Positions 35,436 through 45,050 of a stretch of DNA of 64,000 nt are shown piece after piece. This DNA is from Alphaproteobacteria bacterium (GTDB lineage Bacteria; Pseudomonadota; Alphaproteobacteria; Sphingomonadales; Emcibacteraceae). The stretch is taken from positions 131,187 through 195,186 of the forward strand of contig NVTE01000003.1 of NCBI GenBank assembly GCA_002401455.1, read 5' to 3'. Below the pieces are notes generated by a model. It was not told the DNA's origin. It saw only the letters and a program-made list of their open reading frames with translations, and did no database searches. Position 1 is the first letter of the stretch. The number at the start of each line of letters is the position of its first letter. Made by a program: the position numbers and the translations under genes.

Positions 35436-35954
35436 CTATATACACTTGAAATAATCGAACGGCTCTAGACAGTCAAGGCATCGATACAGAGCCTTGCAGG
35501 CGGTGGAGCCAAATTCACTGATTTGTTCGGAGTTTTCTGATTTGCAGCGCGGGCAGGCGATTTTCTTCTGGCCGCCAAACAGGACACTCTTGTTGCTGGT
35601 GGTTTTTTCAGGCGGGGCAATGCCATAAGCTTCGAGCTTTTGTTTGCCGCTTTCGGTCATCCAGTCGGTGGTCCAGGCCGGGGACAGGCTGGTGGTGACG
35701 ATCGGATCAGGATAGCCGTGATGGATGAGTGTCTCTTTGATCTGCTCTTCGAGCATATACATGGCCGGGCAACCGGAATAGGTCGGGGAGATAACAATTT
35801 CCAGGTGCCCGTCTTCATTGTCTTTTACTTCCCGGGCAATGCCCAGGTCGACAATTGACAACACCGGAATCTCCGGGTCCTTAACCGCTTCGAGGATGGC
35901 CCATACGGCGGCAGGGTCAAAGTTTTTAGCCGGTGTTGTCATTGAATCTGTCAT
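35436..35954 (-). CDS. paaD: Phenylacetyl-CoA epoxidase assembly protein PaaD
   Basis: MIP18/SufT-like protein thought to help iron loading of the epoxidase. The N-terminal domain contains VKDPEIPVLSIVDLGI and SPTYSGCPA. The C-terminal zinc-ribbon part has CPRC and CLDC. The ATG at 35954 sits 5 bases after the paaC stop; a GTG at 35966 is in frame but overlaps paaC. It is fourth in the operon. Confidence 0.93.
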   Translation of the reverse strand: MTDSMTTPAKNFDPAAVWAILEAVKDPEIPVLSIVDLGIAREVKDNEDGHLEIVISPTYSGCPAMYMLEEQIKETLIHHGYPDPIVTTSLSPAWTTDWMTESGKQKLEAYGIAPPEKTTSNKSVLFGGQKKIACPRCKSENSEQISEFGSTACKALYRCLDCLEPFDYFKCI

Positions 35955-35959
35955 GGGTA

Positions 35960-36730
35960 TTACCACTCACATCCGGGATAACGACGTTGCATAAATTGCA
36001 TGTCGGTGATGATGAAACCGAAATGCTCAGTATGACGGCCTTCTGCCTTGCTGCCCAATTGTGGCCAGAGGTCGGCCGGGACGGTCAGAGTGGCCTGGGT
36101 CAGAACGTCACTGACGACCTGGTCCCAGTCTGCTTTCAGGGCGGTGACATCAACGGCGATGCCATCGGCCAGAAGCAGGGTCTCGGCATCGGTCATGGTA
36201 AACAGTTCACCGGTATAGGCCCAGAGGGTATCAAGGGATTTCTGCACCCGGTCATGGCTTTCTGGGGTACCATCGCCCAGACGGATCAGCCATTCGCTGC
36301 TGAAACGTTGGTGATAGATCACCTCCTTGATGGATTTGGCACCGATGGCGGCCAGTTGGGCATCCTTGGAATTGGCTAGAGCGGTATAGAATAGTTTGTT
36401 ATAGGCGCTCATCAGGAACAGGCGGACAATGGTGTCGCCCCAGTCGCCGTTGGGAACCTCGGTCAGGAGAAGGTTGCGGAAATCCTGCTCATCGCGCAGA
36501 TAAGCAAAGTCATCTTCGGATTTTCCCTCGTCCTGTGTCACTGCGGCATAGGTATAAAGCTCGCGGGCCTGACCGATCAGGTCGAGCGCACAGTTCATCA
36601 AGGCAATTTCCATCTCAAGGGCGGGGGCCCGGAAACACCATTCCGACATGCGGTGGCCAATGATCAGGCCATTGTCGCCGATTTGGGCGGCATACTGCAC
36701 AAGGGCATCTTTTTTAGATAGTTCAGTCAT
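35960..36730 (-). CDS. paaC: Phenylacetyl-CoA epoxidase structural subunit PaaC
   Basis: Ferritin-like helical partner of PaaA that keeps the epoxidase complex together. The 256-residue protein contains the WCFRAPALEMEIALMN helix and YHQRFSSEWLIRLGDGT. AGGAG lies 8 bases upstream of the ATG. It is third in the operon, between paaB and paaD. Confidence 0.95.
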   Translation of the reverse strand: MTELSKKDALVQYAAQIGDNGLIIGHRMSEWCFRAPALEMEIALMNCALDLIGQARELYTYAAVTQDEGKSEDDFAYLRDEQDFRNLLLTEVPNGDWGDTIVRLFLMSAYNKLFYTALANSKDAQLAAIGAKSIKEVIYHQRFSSEWLIRLGDGTPESHDRVQKSLDTLWAYTGELFTMTDAETLLLADGIAVDVTALKADWDQVVSDVLTQATLTVPADLWPQLGSKAEGRHTEHFGFIITDMQFMQRRYPGCEW

Positions 36731-36758
36731 TTAGTTAACTCCTGTGAATTCTGCAGAA

Positions 36759-37046
36759 TTACATTTTGCCCGCACCCTTGGGGATGTCGTAAAATGTCGG
36801 ATGGCGATAGATTTTATCGTCAGCAGGTTCAAACAGGCTTTCCTTGTCTTCCGGCTTGGAGGCGCTGATGGCATTGGAGGGCACAACCCAGATGCTGATG
36901 CCTTCGCTGCGGCGGGTGTATACGTCGCGGGCGGCTTCCATGGCCATTTCTGCATCACTGGCGTGGACACTGCCGCAATGTTTATGGTCAAGTCCAGCTT
37001 TGCTGCGGATGAATACTTCCCAGAGAGGCCATTCTTTTTCAGTCAT
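36759..37046 (-). CDS. paaB: Phenylacetyl-CoA epoxidase subunit PaaB
   Basis: Small 95-residue bridging subunit of the PaaABC(D)E complex. It begins with WPLWEVFIRSKAGLDHKHCG and includes ARDVYTRRSEGISIWVV, both typical of the family. It lies 45 bases after paaA and 28 bases before paaC. Confidence 0.95.
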   Translation of the reverse strand: MTEKEWPLWEVFIRSKAGLDHKHCGSVHASDAEMAMEAARDVYTRRSEGISIWVVPSNAISASKPEDKESLFEPADDKIYRHPTFYDIPKGAGKM

Positions 37047-37091
37047 TTTTTAAATCCTTATTAATTTTGTTTGAATATCGAGCCTTACGGT

Positions 37092-38084
37092 TCAGGCGAC
37101 ATTTTTATTTTGTTGTTTTTCGGCATAGGCGGCGGCGGCTTCACGAACCCAGGCACCATCTTCATGGGCCTTGAGATGGGTGGCGACGCGCTGCTTGTTG
37201 CAGGGACCGTTGCCGTTGATCACATGACCAAACTCTTCCCAGTCGATCTGGCCGTAGTCATAATGACCACGTTCTTCGTTCCATTTCAGGTCCGGGTCGG
37301 GCAGGGTGATGCCAAGGAATTCGGCCTGGGGCACGGTGGCATCAATGAATTCCTGACGTAGCTGGTCATTGGATTTTTTCTTAATTTTCCATTTCATGGA
37401 CTGGGCGGAATGGGGAGAATCGGCATCGTTAGGACCAAACATCATCAGGGACGGCCACCAGAAACGATTGACTGATTCCTGCAGCATTTCCTTCTGGGCG
37501 TCGGTGCCCCGGGACAGGGTCAGCAGCAGTTCGTAACCCTGACGCTGATGGAAGCTTTCTTCCTTGCAAATCTTGATCATGGCCCGGCAATAGGGACCAT
37601 AGGACCCCTTGGACAGGGCGACCTGATTGGTGATGGCCGCGCCATCAACCAGCCAGCCAATAGTACCCATATCTGCCCAGCTGAGGGCCGGGTAGTTGAA
37701 GATGGAGGAATATTTGGCCTTGCCGGTTTGGAGCTGGTTAATCATCTCCGCCCGGGAGGTGCCGAGGGTTTCAGCCGCGGAATAGATATAGAGGCCATGA
37801 CCGCCTTCATCCTGGATTTTCGCCAGCAAAATGACTTTCCGGCGCAGGCTGGGGGCGCGTGTGATCCAGTTGCCTTCGGGCTGCATGCCGATAACTTCGG
37901 AATGGGCGTGCTGTGACATTTGCCGGACCAGAGTCTTGCGGTAAGCAGCCGGCATCCATTCCTGGGGTTCAATTTTGATGTTGTCGTCGATCTTCTGCTG
38001 AAAAATCTCTTCCAGTCTTGCCTGCTCCTCGGATGTGGGCTCAGCAATTTTGATCGGCTTTTGTATTGACGTATCTCCGTACAT
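37092..38084 (-). CDS. paaA: Phenylacetyl-CoA epoxidase catalytic subunit PaaA
   Basis: Di-iron oxygenase that epoxidises the ring of phenylacetyl-CoA. The 330-residue protein has iron ligands in the [13 protein letters not shown] and [12 protein letters not shown] segments and the [14 protein letters not shown] helix. It is the first gene of paaABCDE. The 219 bases upstream hold the promoter and a candidate PaaX site. Confidence 0.96.
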   Translation of the reverse strand: MYGDTSIQKPIKIAEPTSEEQARLEEIFQQKIDDNIKIEPQEWMPAAYRKTLVRQMSQHAHSEVIGMQPEGNWITRAPSLRRKVILLAKIQDEGGHGLYIYSAAETLGTSRAEMINQLQTGKAKYSSIFNYPALSWADMGTIGWLVDGAAITNQVALSKGSYGPYCRAMIKICKEESFHQRQGYELLLTLSRGTDAQKEMLQESVNRFWWPSLMMFGPNDADSPHSAQSMKWKIKKKSNDQLRQEFIDATVPQAEFLGITLPDPDLKWNEERGHYDYGQIDWEEFGHVINGNGPCNKQRVATHLKAHEDGAWVREAAAAYAEKQQNKNVA

Positions 38085-38215
38085 AGTAGGCCTCTCTTGT
38101 CAAGAAATGGGGTGAATGTCCCCTAATAAAAATCAGTATAAAACAAGGATATATATTATTTAATGTCTGTAATAAAACTCAATATGTAACATAAAATCTA
38201 AAAAATCAAGAAAAA

Positions 38216-38245
38216 ATGTATCATATTAAGATATTTTTAATACAA
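38216..38245. promoter_or_regulatory. Inverted repeat upstream of paaA, candidate PaaX site
   Basis: TGTAT (38217-38221) and ATACA (38240-38244) form an inverted repeat 132 bases before paaA, in very AT-rich sequence. PaaX repressors bind extended imperfect palindromes in this position. The match to a known consensus could not be tested. The palindrome GGGTATACCC lies at about 38275-38284, nearer paaX. Confidence 0.35.
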
Positions 38246-38303
38246 ACCTCCCTTTGGGTAAATTATTTCCCCCTGGGTATACCCCTGTGTAGATGCGGTA
38301 GTA

Positions 38304-39227
38304 TTATGCTAAGCCACTGAATCGTTGAAATAATTCTTTGGTCGGTGGCGGCAGGAGACCTTCTTCGGTCTCCATAGTGGTGCTGAGGCAATGTTCTGAT
38401 TTGCCGAGCAGCAACTGATAAATATTCCGGCACAACTGATAGGCACTGTTGCCTTCCCAGTGGGCGGGCATCAGGCTGTCGGGCAGACGGGGATCCCGCA
38501 GCAGGATCTTGCGATACTCATGGACCATTAGCAGTCTGATCAGAAGACATTCATGGTCTCCGGGCAGGTCGCCAGCAGCCAAGCTTTGATGAACCGGGCG
38601 AAATCTTTCCAGAAATTTCCGGTAGTTTACGCTCAGTTCTTCCAGGTTCCAGCAGCCTTTGACCATTATATCCAATGCGGCCGAGGAGGTCAATTCATGG
38701 GAGGCCTGGTGCAGGATGATCACGTCATCCCGGATATTCAGGCCCTCCAGCGTGCGTTCGAGGGGGCGGATGTCGGGCATGGGGTGGGCCAATATACTCT
38801 TGGTGATTCTGCCAAAGCCCAGCCAGCCCAGTTCTTTGATCGCTTGATCCTTATTGATCTGTTTATGATCCGGGAGAATCACCAGGGTCCAGGTCTGGTC
38901 CCAGTCGCTGCGGGGGCCGGCGTAAATTTGTGGCGTGGCATTCCTGAACCGGCGTCGTCCGGAATCGGTCAGGCTGTAATAGCTTTTGCGGCCGACCTGA
39001 TGGGGGCTGATCCAGTTATCCTTGTTCAGGCGGGAGACGGCGGTTCGTACGTGGCGGGCGTTGATGCCCAAAGGTTCTAGCAGGTTGATCACATTGCCCA
39101 GCCATACCGCGCCGCCCCTGAGCGCCAACAGGTCGCCATAGACGGTAATGATCAGAGAGCCAACTCTGAGCGGCTGTTGGCCCTGAAAATCCTGGATAAG
39201 TTTTTTTAAGTGGTAGCCAATGGTCAT
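38304..39227 (-). CDS. paaX: PaaX family transcriptional repressor
   Basis: Repressor of phenylacetate degradation, released by phenylacetyl-CoA. The 307-residue protein has a winged-helix N-terminus (ARHVRTAVSRLNKDNW), the central PaaX domain with SDWDQTWTLVILPD, and the C-terminal domain with LIRLLMVHEYRKILLRDPRLP. It lies upstream of, and in the same direction as, paaABCDE. The other usual paa genes (ligase, ring opening, beta-oxidation) are not in the window. Confidence 0.94.
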   Translation of the reverse strand: MTIGYHLKKLIQDFQGQQPLRVGSLIITVYGDLLALRGGAVWLGNVINLLEPLGINARHVRTAVSRLNKDNWISPHQVGRKSYYSLTDSGRRRFRNATPQIYAGPRSDWDQTWTLVILPDHKQINKDQAIKELGWLGFGRITKSILAHPMPDIRPLERTLEGLNIRDDVIILHQASHELTSSAALDIMVKGCWNLEELSVNYRKFLERFRPVHQSLAAGDLPGDHECLLIRLLMVHEYRKILLRDPRLPDSLMPAHWEGNSAYQLCRNIYQLLLGKSEHCLSTTMETEEGLLPPPTKELFQRFSGLA

Positions 39228-39342
39228 TATATTGGGGGTCTTTACCTGTTTTTGTCTGTTATCTCCACTTTTTGTATCACTTTAAGGGGCGGGAAACAAT
39301 GATAGATCCGCTGAACAGGTTAATCCAGGGTTACAGATAAAA

Positions 39343-39371
39343 TAAAAGACCATTCAACAGTTTGAATGGCC
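39343..39371 (-). terminator. Rho-independent terminator of the PepSY-like gene
   Basis: CCATTCAA and TTGAATGG (39350-39357 and 39362-39369) form an 8-pair stem with a 4-base loop. On the minus strand it is followed by TTTTATTTTATC, 30 bases after the stop codon. Confidence 0.75.
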
Positions 39372-39400
39372 TTTCGGATTGTTTTTTAAGCAGCGGTTTT

Positions 39401-39730
39401 TTAATTGCTCTGGACGTGAATATTGCCAGTTTTTGTATCTACGGACGCTTTAGCGATAGTTTTTGTCCGATCTTTAATGGTAACGACCCAGTTATCGCCG
39501 ATTTTACGGGCTTTATTGGTCTTATACCCATAGTTGCTGTAGTCACGCTTCAAGAGAGACTTAACCAGATTTCTGGCCTTGTTTTTTGAAATACTGTTTT
39601 GGTGGCTTGCAGCAGCTACATTTTGATCGGCATCGGAAAGGTCGTGGGCAAATGCAGTTGAGCTGAAGGCTGTTGTAACGGCGATAACGGTTGCTAAAGA
39701 GATGGCTTTAATTGTTGTGTTCTTGGTCAT
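39401..39730 (-). CDS. Small exported PepSY-like protein
   Basis: A 109-residue protein with a signal peptide (about residues 1-28, ending AFA). The mature part contains SKNKARNLVKSLLKRDYS and later DTKTGNIHV, the helix-strand pattern of PepSY-type domains. It is strongly basic. TAGGA lies 8 bases upstream of the ATG. A clear terminator follows, so it is probably monocistronic. Regulation of a secreted protease is a family idea only. Confidence 0.65.
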   Translation of the reverse strand: MTKNTTIKAISLATVIAVTTAFSSTAFAHDLSDADQNVAAASHQNSISKNKARNLVKSLLKRDYSNYGYKTNKARKIGDNWVVTIKDRTKTIAKASVDTKTGNIHVQSN

Positions 39731-39928
39731 GGTCTTTTTCCTAATTTTGTGTGCGTCGGGGTGGCTAATGAGTTTTTTATACCGTGACCAAACAGGGACA
39801 AGAAGGGGAATGAGATGAAGAGGGCGATGTTTGCGGCGAGAAGTAAGCTCTTGAGGTGAAAGCGAGTTTTTTTGGGATAAGACGTATTTTCAGGTCCAAC
39901 CTTGGGATGGCATAGTTGGGGAAAATGA

Positions 39929-42900
39929 TCAATCCTTGGTATCAGGGGCCTTGTTGAAGAAGGTTCTTTCAAAGGCCAGACGTAAATTCTGGACAGCTTT
40001 CGGGGAGGCTGAATTGCGGGCGATCACCAGATAGGCCACGGGCACGACAAACAGGGTGAAAAATGTGGCAATCGAGACGCCAAATATAATTACGATGCCG
40101 AGGACAAATCGGGTTTCCGCTCCGGCACCGTTGCCGACAACCAGGGCAATGGAGCCCATGATGGTGGTAAAGGAGGTCATGACAATGGGCCGGAGTCTTT
40201 TGCGGGCGGAGTCCCGGAGGGCCTCGACAAATTCCACGCCCTGATCCCGTAACTGATTGGCAAATTCAACAATTAAGATGCCATTTTTGGTGGCGAGGCC
40301 GACCAGCATGATCAGGCCGATCTGGCTGTAGATATTGATGGTCTGGCCGGTGAGATAGAGCCCGAGCAGGGCCCCGACCATGGCAAAGGGCACGGTCAGT
40401 AATATGACAAAAGGATGGCGGAAGCTTTCGAACTGGGCGGCGAGAACCAGAAAAACGGTCACGAGGGCCAGGACAAAGACAAAATATATGGAATTGCCAG
40501 CCTCTTTGAAATTGCGGGATTCACCTTTAAAATCAATCTTAGCGGTCTCGGGCAGGATGTCCCGGCTTGTTTGTTCCAGAAACGCGAGGGCCTGCCCCAG
40601 GCTGAATCCAGGCTTCAGATGGGCGGTGAGGGTGATGGAGCGCATGCGGTTAAAGCGTCTTAGATTAGGCGAGCTGGCGGTCTCTTTCAGCGTCACCAGG
40701 TTGGACAGGGGAATCAACACCCCGGTCCGATCAGAGCGGACATATATATTAGTCAGGTCCTGGGGTGTTTGATTTTCTGCTTTAAGGCCCTCAAGGATAA
40801 CCGGATATTCCTCGCCCCGCTTGATATAGGTGGTCACCCGGCGCGAACCGAGCATGGTTTCCAGGGTCCGGCCAATGGTCGCTACAGACACCCCAAGGTC
40901 TGCGGCTCTGGTCAGGTCAATATCGACCAGCAGCTGGGGTTTGTTGGCCACATAATCGCTGTCCAGGCCGACCAGCCCCGGATAGAGCCTGGCCTTGTCC
41001 AGCATCAGGTCCCGCCAACGGGCCAGTTCCTGATAATCGGTGCCCTGAAGGACAAAATTAACCGGGCTGCCGCCGCCGCCGCCAATACCCCGGGGCATGG
41101 CCACAAAGACTCTGATGCCCGGATGCCGGCTCAGTTTCCGGTTGAGCTCGACCCGGATTTCCTGGGCGCTACGGTCGCGATCACCCCAGTCTTGAAGGCC
41201 AATAACGCCCATGCCTGAGTTAACCGTACCGGCGGCACCAAAGCTCGGGACACGAGACAGTACATTCAGACCTTCCCCGCTTTCCACCAGGGCCATCATA
41301 TCATCTTCCACACCCGCCATATGGCGCTTCATATTTTCATAACCGGTGCCTTCCGGTCCCTTGACGATGACATAGAATTTTCCCTGATCCTCCAGGGGAA
41401 TGAATTCAGAAGGCAGGGTGGTGAACAGGACGTAAGTCAGGCCGATCACCGGCAGCAGGCTGGCGAAAATCAGGGCGGGTTTTTTAAACAGCCGGTCCAG
41501 CACCCTCAGGTAGGCTCCCTCCAGAATCCGCAGCCAGGTCATGCCGGTCGTATGGAATTTATTGCTGCCGGTTTCCTGGCGCAGAATGCGGGAACAGAGC
41601 ATGGGGGCCAGGGTCAGGGCGACGATGGAGGAGAAAACCACCGCCGAGACCAGGGCCATGGCAAATTCCGTGAACAGTCGACCGGTTTCGCCCTCGATGA
41701 AAATGATCGGCACAAAGACCGCCACCAGCACCAGGGTGGTGGCAATGACGGCAAAGCCCACTTCCCGGGCCCCGTAATAGGCGGCCAACAACGGCGGTTC
41801 ACCCCGGTCAATACGCCGATAAATATTTTCCAGTACCAGAATAGAATCATCGACCACCAGCCCGATCGACAGGATCAACGCCAGCAGGGTCAGCAGGTTG
41901 ATAGAATATCCGGCAAAATGGAGCAGGATGAAGGAGGCGACAATAGAGACCGGAACCGTGATCGCTGGGATGAACATGGCCCGGGCGCTGCCCAGAAACA
42001 AGTAGATCACCAGCACCACCAACCCCATGGCGATGGCAAAGGTTTTATAGACTTCGGTGATCGCCGCCTCGATGAAGACCGATTGATCCATAATGACGGT
42101 CAGGGAGGTGCCCGGCGGCAGGGATGTGCTGATTTCCCCCACTTCCTGTTTGATGGCCCGGGCCACGGTCAGTGTGTTGCCTTTGGACTGTTTGATGATG
42201 CCAAGACCGATCATGAGTTTTCGGTTGCCATGCATTTCACTGCGGTAATCTTCCGCGCCCAGTTCCACTTTCGCCACATCGGCGAGGCGGGTCAGATGGC
42301 CGTCCCCCGATTGGCGGATGACCAGTTGGGAAAAGTCTTCAGCTGTACGGTATTTACGCTCGATCCTGACGGTAAATTCCCGTTCAGTGGATTCGACCCG
42401 GCCCGCGGGCAGCTCAATATTTTCCGCCCTCAGGGCTTTTTCCACATCAGCCACGGTCACATTGCGGGCGGCCAGCTGCTGGCGGTTGAGCCAGATGCGC
42501 ATGGCATAGGTTTGGGAGGACGTGAAAATCCGGGCTACCCCCTGGACAGAGGACAGCCGGTCAACCAGAAACCGCCGGGCATAATCGCCCAGTTCAAGTC
42601 GGGACATGCTGGTGGAGTTCAGCCGTAGCCACATGATGGGGTTGTCATTGGTGTCGACCTTGGAAATTTCCGGTGGGTCAGCTTCCTCGGGCAGGGTTCT
42701 CAATAGCCTGGATATGCGTTGGCGCACATCATTGGCGGCGGCATCAATGTCCCGGGAGATGAAGAATTCAATGGTGATGTTGGAGCGGCCATCCTGGCTG
42801 GTGGAGGAAAGGGTTTTGATGCCTTCGATGCCGCTGATGCGGTCCTCGATCAGGCGGGTGATCTTGCTCTCGACAATGTCGGCGGAAGCCCCCCGGTAGG

Positions 42901-43048
42901 TGGTTGACACCGACACGATGGGCGGTGTGATATCAGGATACTGGCGGAGAGGCAGGTCCATGAAACTCATCACGCCAAAGGCAACAAGTAACAGGCTGAT
43001 GACGGTGGCAAACACCGGGCGGTCAACGGAAATGTCCGACAGGATCAT
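39929..43048 (-). CDS. RND multidrug efflux transporter (AcrB/MexB family)
   Basis: Inner-membrane proton-driven pump of 1039 residues that exports hydrophobic compounds through a periplasmic adaptor. It begins with the family start LSDISVDRPVFATVISL. The proton-relay aspartates D400 and D401 lie in GLVVDDSIL, and the essential lysine in LATKNGILIVEF. Two large periplasmic loops follow TM1 and TM7. It is 3 bases downstream of the adaptor gene. No outer-membrane factor gene is adjacent. Confidence 0.93.
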   Translation of the reverse strand: MILSDISVDRPVFATVISLLLVAFGVMSFMDLPLRQYPDITPPIVSVSTTYRGASADIVESKITRLIEDRISGIEGIKTLSSTSQDGRSNITIEFFISRDIDAAANDVRQRISRLLRTLPEEADPPEISKVDTNDNPIMWLRLNSTSMSRLELGDYARRFLVDRLSSVQGVARIFTSSQTYAMRIWLNRQQLAARNVTVADVEKALRAENIELPAGRVESTEREFTVRIERKYRTAEDFSQLVIRQSGDGHLTRLADVAKVELGAEDYRSEMHGNRKLMIGLGIIKQSKGNTLTVARAIKQEVGEISTSLPPGTSLTVIMDQSVFIEAAITEVYKTFAIAMGLVVLVIYLFLGSARAMFIPAITVPVSIVASFILLHFAGYSINLLTLLALILSIGLVVDDSILVLENIYRRIDRGEPPLLAAYYGAREVGFAVIATTLVLVAVFVPIIFIEGETGRLFTEFAMALVSAVVFSSIVALTLAPMLCSRILRQETGSNKFHTTGMTWLRILEGAYLRVLDRLFKKPALIFASLLPVIGLTYVLFTTLPSEFIPLEDQGKFYVIVKGPEGTGYENMKRHMAGVEDDMMALVESGEGLNVLSRVPSFGAAGTVNSGMGVIGLQDWGDRDRSAQEIRVELNRKLSRHPGIRVFVAMPRGIGGGGGSPVNFVLQGTDYQELARWRDLMLDKARLYPGLVGLDSDYVANKPQLLVDIDLTRAADLGVSVATIGRTLETMLGSRRVTTYIKRGEEYPVILEGLKAENQTPQDLTNIYVRSDRTGVLIPLSNLVTLKETASSPNLRRFNRMRSITLTAHLKPGFSLGQALAFLEQTSRDILPETAKIDFKGESRNFKEAGNSIYFVFVLALVTVFLVLAAQFESFRHPFVILLTVPFAMVGALLGLYLTGQTINIYSQIGLIMLVGLATKNGILIVEFANQLRDQGVEFVEALRDSARKRLRPIVMTSFTTIMGSIALVVGNGAGAETRFVLGIVIIFGVSIATFFTLFVVPVAYLVIARNSASPKAVQNLRLAFERTFFNKAPDTKD

Positions 43049-43051
43049 GAG

Positions 43052-44110
43052 CTATTCCTTCGCCTGTGAAGTCTTGAGGGTGACTTTGCTGCCTTGACGT
43101 AATTTCAGGGTACCTTCGACAACGACTTGCTGGCCGGCTTCCAGTCCCTTTAGAATTTCAATGGCCCCGGGGCGGCGTCTGCCGATCACGACGGTCTGCT
43201 GGGTGACGCTGGTGCCGTCCTGGACCAGGAACACATATTTGTGGTCGGCGGTGGTGACCAGGGCTTCTTCGGGGATCATGATGGACGGGCTCTGGTTCTT
43301 AATCAGGTTGACCCGCATGAGCATGCCGGGCCGCAGTTTTCTGTCTTTATTGGCGAGGAGGGCGCGCACGGTGACGGCGCGAGAGACCGGATCAACCCGG
43401 CTGCCAATGTTACTGACGGTGCCGTCAAAAGTCTTGCCCGGATAGGCATCGCTCAGGGCGGTGATCGCCTGGCCGACTTTCAGGGTGGCGAGGAAGCCTT
43501 CGGGGACGGTAAAATCAAGTTTGATGGAAGAGAGATCATCCAGGGTAGTGATCACGGTTCCCGGGGTCACCAGGGCGCCCAGGCTGACCAGGCGCAGGCC
43601 GAGCTGGCCATCAAAGGGCGCGATAATCTGTCGGTCCCGAATGCGGGCCTGGGCGACCTGAACGTCGGCCCGGGCTTTTTTATCCAGAGTTTTCTGGTCA
43701 TCGAGCCGGGCGGTGGGCAGGGTACGGGCTTTGACAAGTCCCCGGATGCGGATGAGGTCACGCCTCTGTTGTTCGGCATTGGCTTCGGCTGAACGTAGGT
43801 CGGCTCTTTCCTCGTCATTGATTAGTTCTACCAGAATTTGGCCTTTGCGGGCGATCATGCCATCGGTGAAATTGATTTTGGAGACCTTGTCGGTGGTGGT
43901 TGCTGTAATGTTGACCGATTCATTGGCCCGGGTGGTGCCTAGGGCTTCGATCTTGTCGGTGAAAATATCCAGAATTACCGGGGCGACCACCACGGTAACC
44001 GTGCCTGGCCCCCGCCGGTGGCCTTGGGCCGGCTTATTGAGCTGGCCGATATAATATAGTGCCGTGCCACTTATCAGAATGAGGACAAGAACAAGAATTT
44101 TTTTTATCAT
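43052..44110 (-). CDS. RND efflux periplasmic adaptor (membrane fusion protein)
   Basis: Adaptor linking the RND pump to an outer-membrane channel. It has an N-terminal membrane anchor (about residues 3-22), a lipoyl half-motif near GMIARKGQILVELIN, an alpha-helical hairpin, and APFDGQLGLRLVSLGALVTPG as the second lipoyl half. The ATG at 44110 begins right before the anchor. The frame is open to a TTG at 44134. Confidence 0.9.
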   Translation of the reverse strand: MIKKILVLVLILISGTALYYIGQLNKPAQGHRRGPGTVTVVVAPVILDIFTDKIEALGTTRANESVNITATTTDKVSKINFTDGMIARKGQILVELINDEERADLRSAEANAEQQRRDLIRIRGLVKARTLPTARLDDQKTLDKKARADVQVAQARIRDRQIIAPFDGQLGLRLVSLGALVTPGTVITTLDDLSSIKLDFTVPEGFLATLKVGQAITALSDAYPGKTFDGTVSNIGSRVDPVSRAVTVRALLANKDRKLRPGMLMRVNLIKNQSPSIMIPEEALVTTADHKYVFLVQDGTSVTQQTVVIGRRRPGAIEILKGLEAGQQVVVEGTLKLRQGSKVTLKTSQAKE

Positions 44111-44185
44111 TTTTTTTCTGCCGTTTGTAATCAACCCCAGGGGCTCTAAGAGTATATATAATTTTTAGAATATCTTGAACTAAAT

Positions 44186-44986
44186 TCAAGTCACTTTGTG
44201 ATTATAGTTGGTTTTTGGTAAATTTTTAGACTCGATATGGTTGCCGGCTATGGCCGGGCGGGGAACGCGTTTACGTTTTTTAACCCGAGGACCGGTGGCG
44301 TAAATCTGTTTTTCGGCTTCAATGACTAAAGCTCCGGCAAGATTGTGCCACCATTTTTGTCCGGTGTTTTCCAGTGTGGCCATAAGGGCGAGTAAGGATC
44401 TGCTTTTAAAAGGTGGCAGATGCAGGGCTGAAGTCGTCTTGGTTGGGGTCAGCATATTATCACGGAGCAGTTGGCTGAGTTGCTGAATGGAAAAGGGTTT
44501 GCCATGGCCAAAAGGCGTGCGGTCCGTCCTGGCCCAGAGCCCAAGACGGTTTGGCACCACCACGATCAGCCGACCGCCCGGTGCCAATATGCGCCAGACC
44601 TCACGCAGGGCCTGGCGGCTGTGCTCAGTATGTTCCAGGCAATGAACCATCACGATTCGGTCGATGCTGGCATCTTTCAGCGGCAGGCTGCCCTCATGAG
44701 CGAGGGCGGTGAGGTTGCCTTTGTAGTGGTTTGTTCCTTCCGGGTCGAAGGTGCCATTATAGCGGGGCCAGCGGATGACCCCCTGGGCCGCTGGCATCAG
44801 GCTGATAACATGATTCGCCCGGGCTCGGAAAATATCCAGGTAAGGGGTGGTATAGCCCAGACCCAAGACATCCATGCCCCGGATATCGGGCCAGAGGGTG
44901 GCTATTTGCCGGCGGACCAGGCGGGCAGTAATCCGCCCGAGGGGTGTCTCATAAAAACTGCGCAGATCACCCACATCCTGATACAT
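44186..44986 (-). CDS. Class I SAM-dependent methyltransferase
   Basis: A 266-residue protein. DVLGLGYTTPYLDIF (about residues 39-53) replaces the usual acidic glycine loop. VMVHCLEHTEH and LAPGGRLIVVVPN are the methyltransferase strands 4 and 5. The C-terminus is a basic tail rich in K and R. AGGAGG lies 9 bases upstream of the ATG. The substrate is unknown. It follows the divergence point with no shared operon partner visible. Confidence 0.75.
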   Translation of the reverse strand: MYQDVGDLRSFYETPLGRITARLVRRQIATLWPDIRGMDVLGLGYTTPYLDIFRARANHVISLMPAAQGVIRWPRYNGTFDPEGTNHYKGNLTALAHEGSLPLKDASIDRIVMVHCLEHTEHSRQALREVWRILAPGGRLIVVVPNRLGLWARTDRTPFGHGKPFSIQQLSQLLRDNMLTPTKTTSALHLPPFKSRSLLALMATLENTGQKWWHNLAGALVIEAEKQIYATGPRVKKRKRVPRPAIAGNHIESKNLPKTNYNHKVT

Positions 44987-45050
44987 TTACCCTGCCCTCC
45001 TGTTCTGTAGGCCCGGCTAGGATAACGGATATTCAGCAGTCGCTCAACTA

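Noticed and set aside
39727-39972. Minus-strand 81-codon frame with a hydrophobic stretch overlapping the RND gene end
   Set aside because: No ribosome binding site, overlap with a well-supported gene at one end, and no recognisable family. The 4-base overlap with the PepSY-like start is probably chance.
41321-42628. Long + strand frame (435 codons) inside the RND transporter gene
   Set aside because: Shadow of the strong minus-strand RND gene; composition is H/Q/G-rich as expected for an antisense frame.
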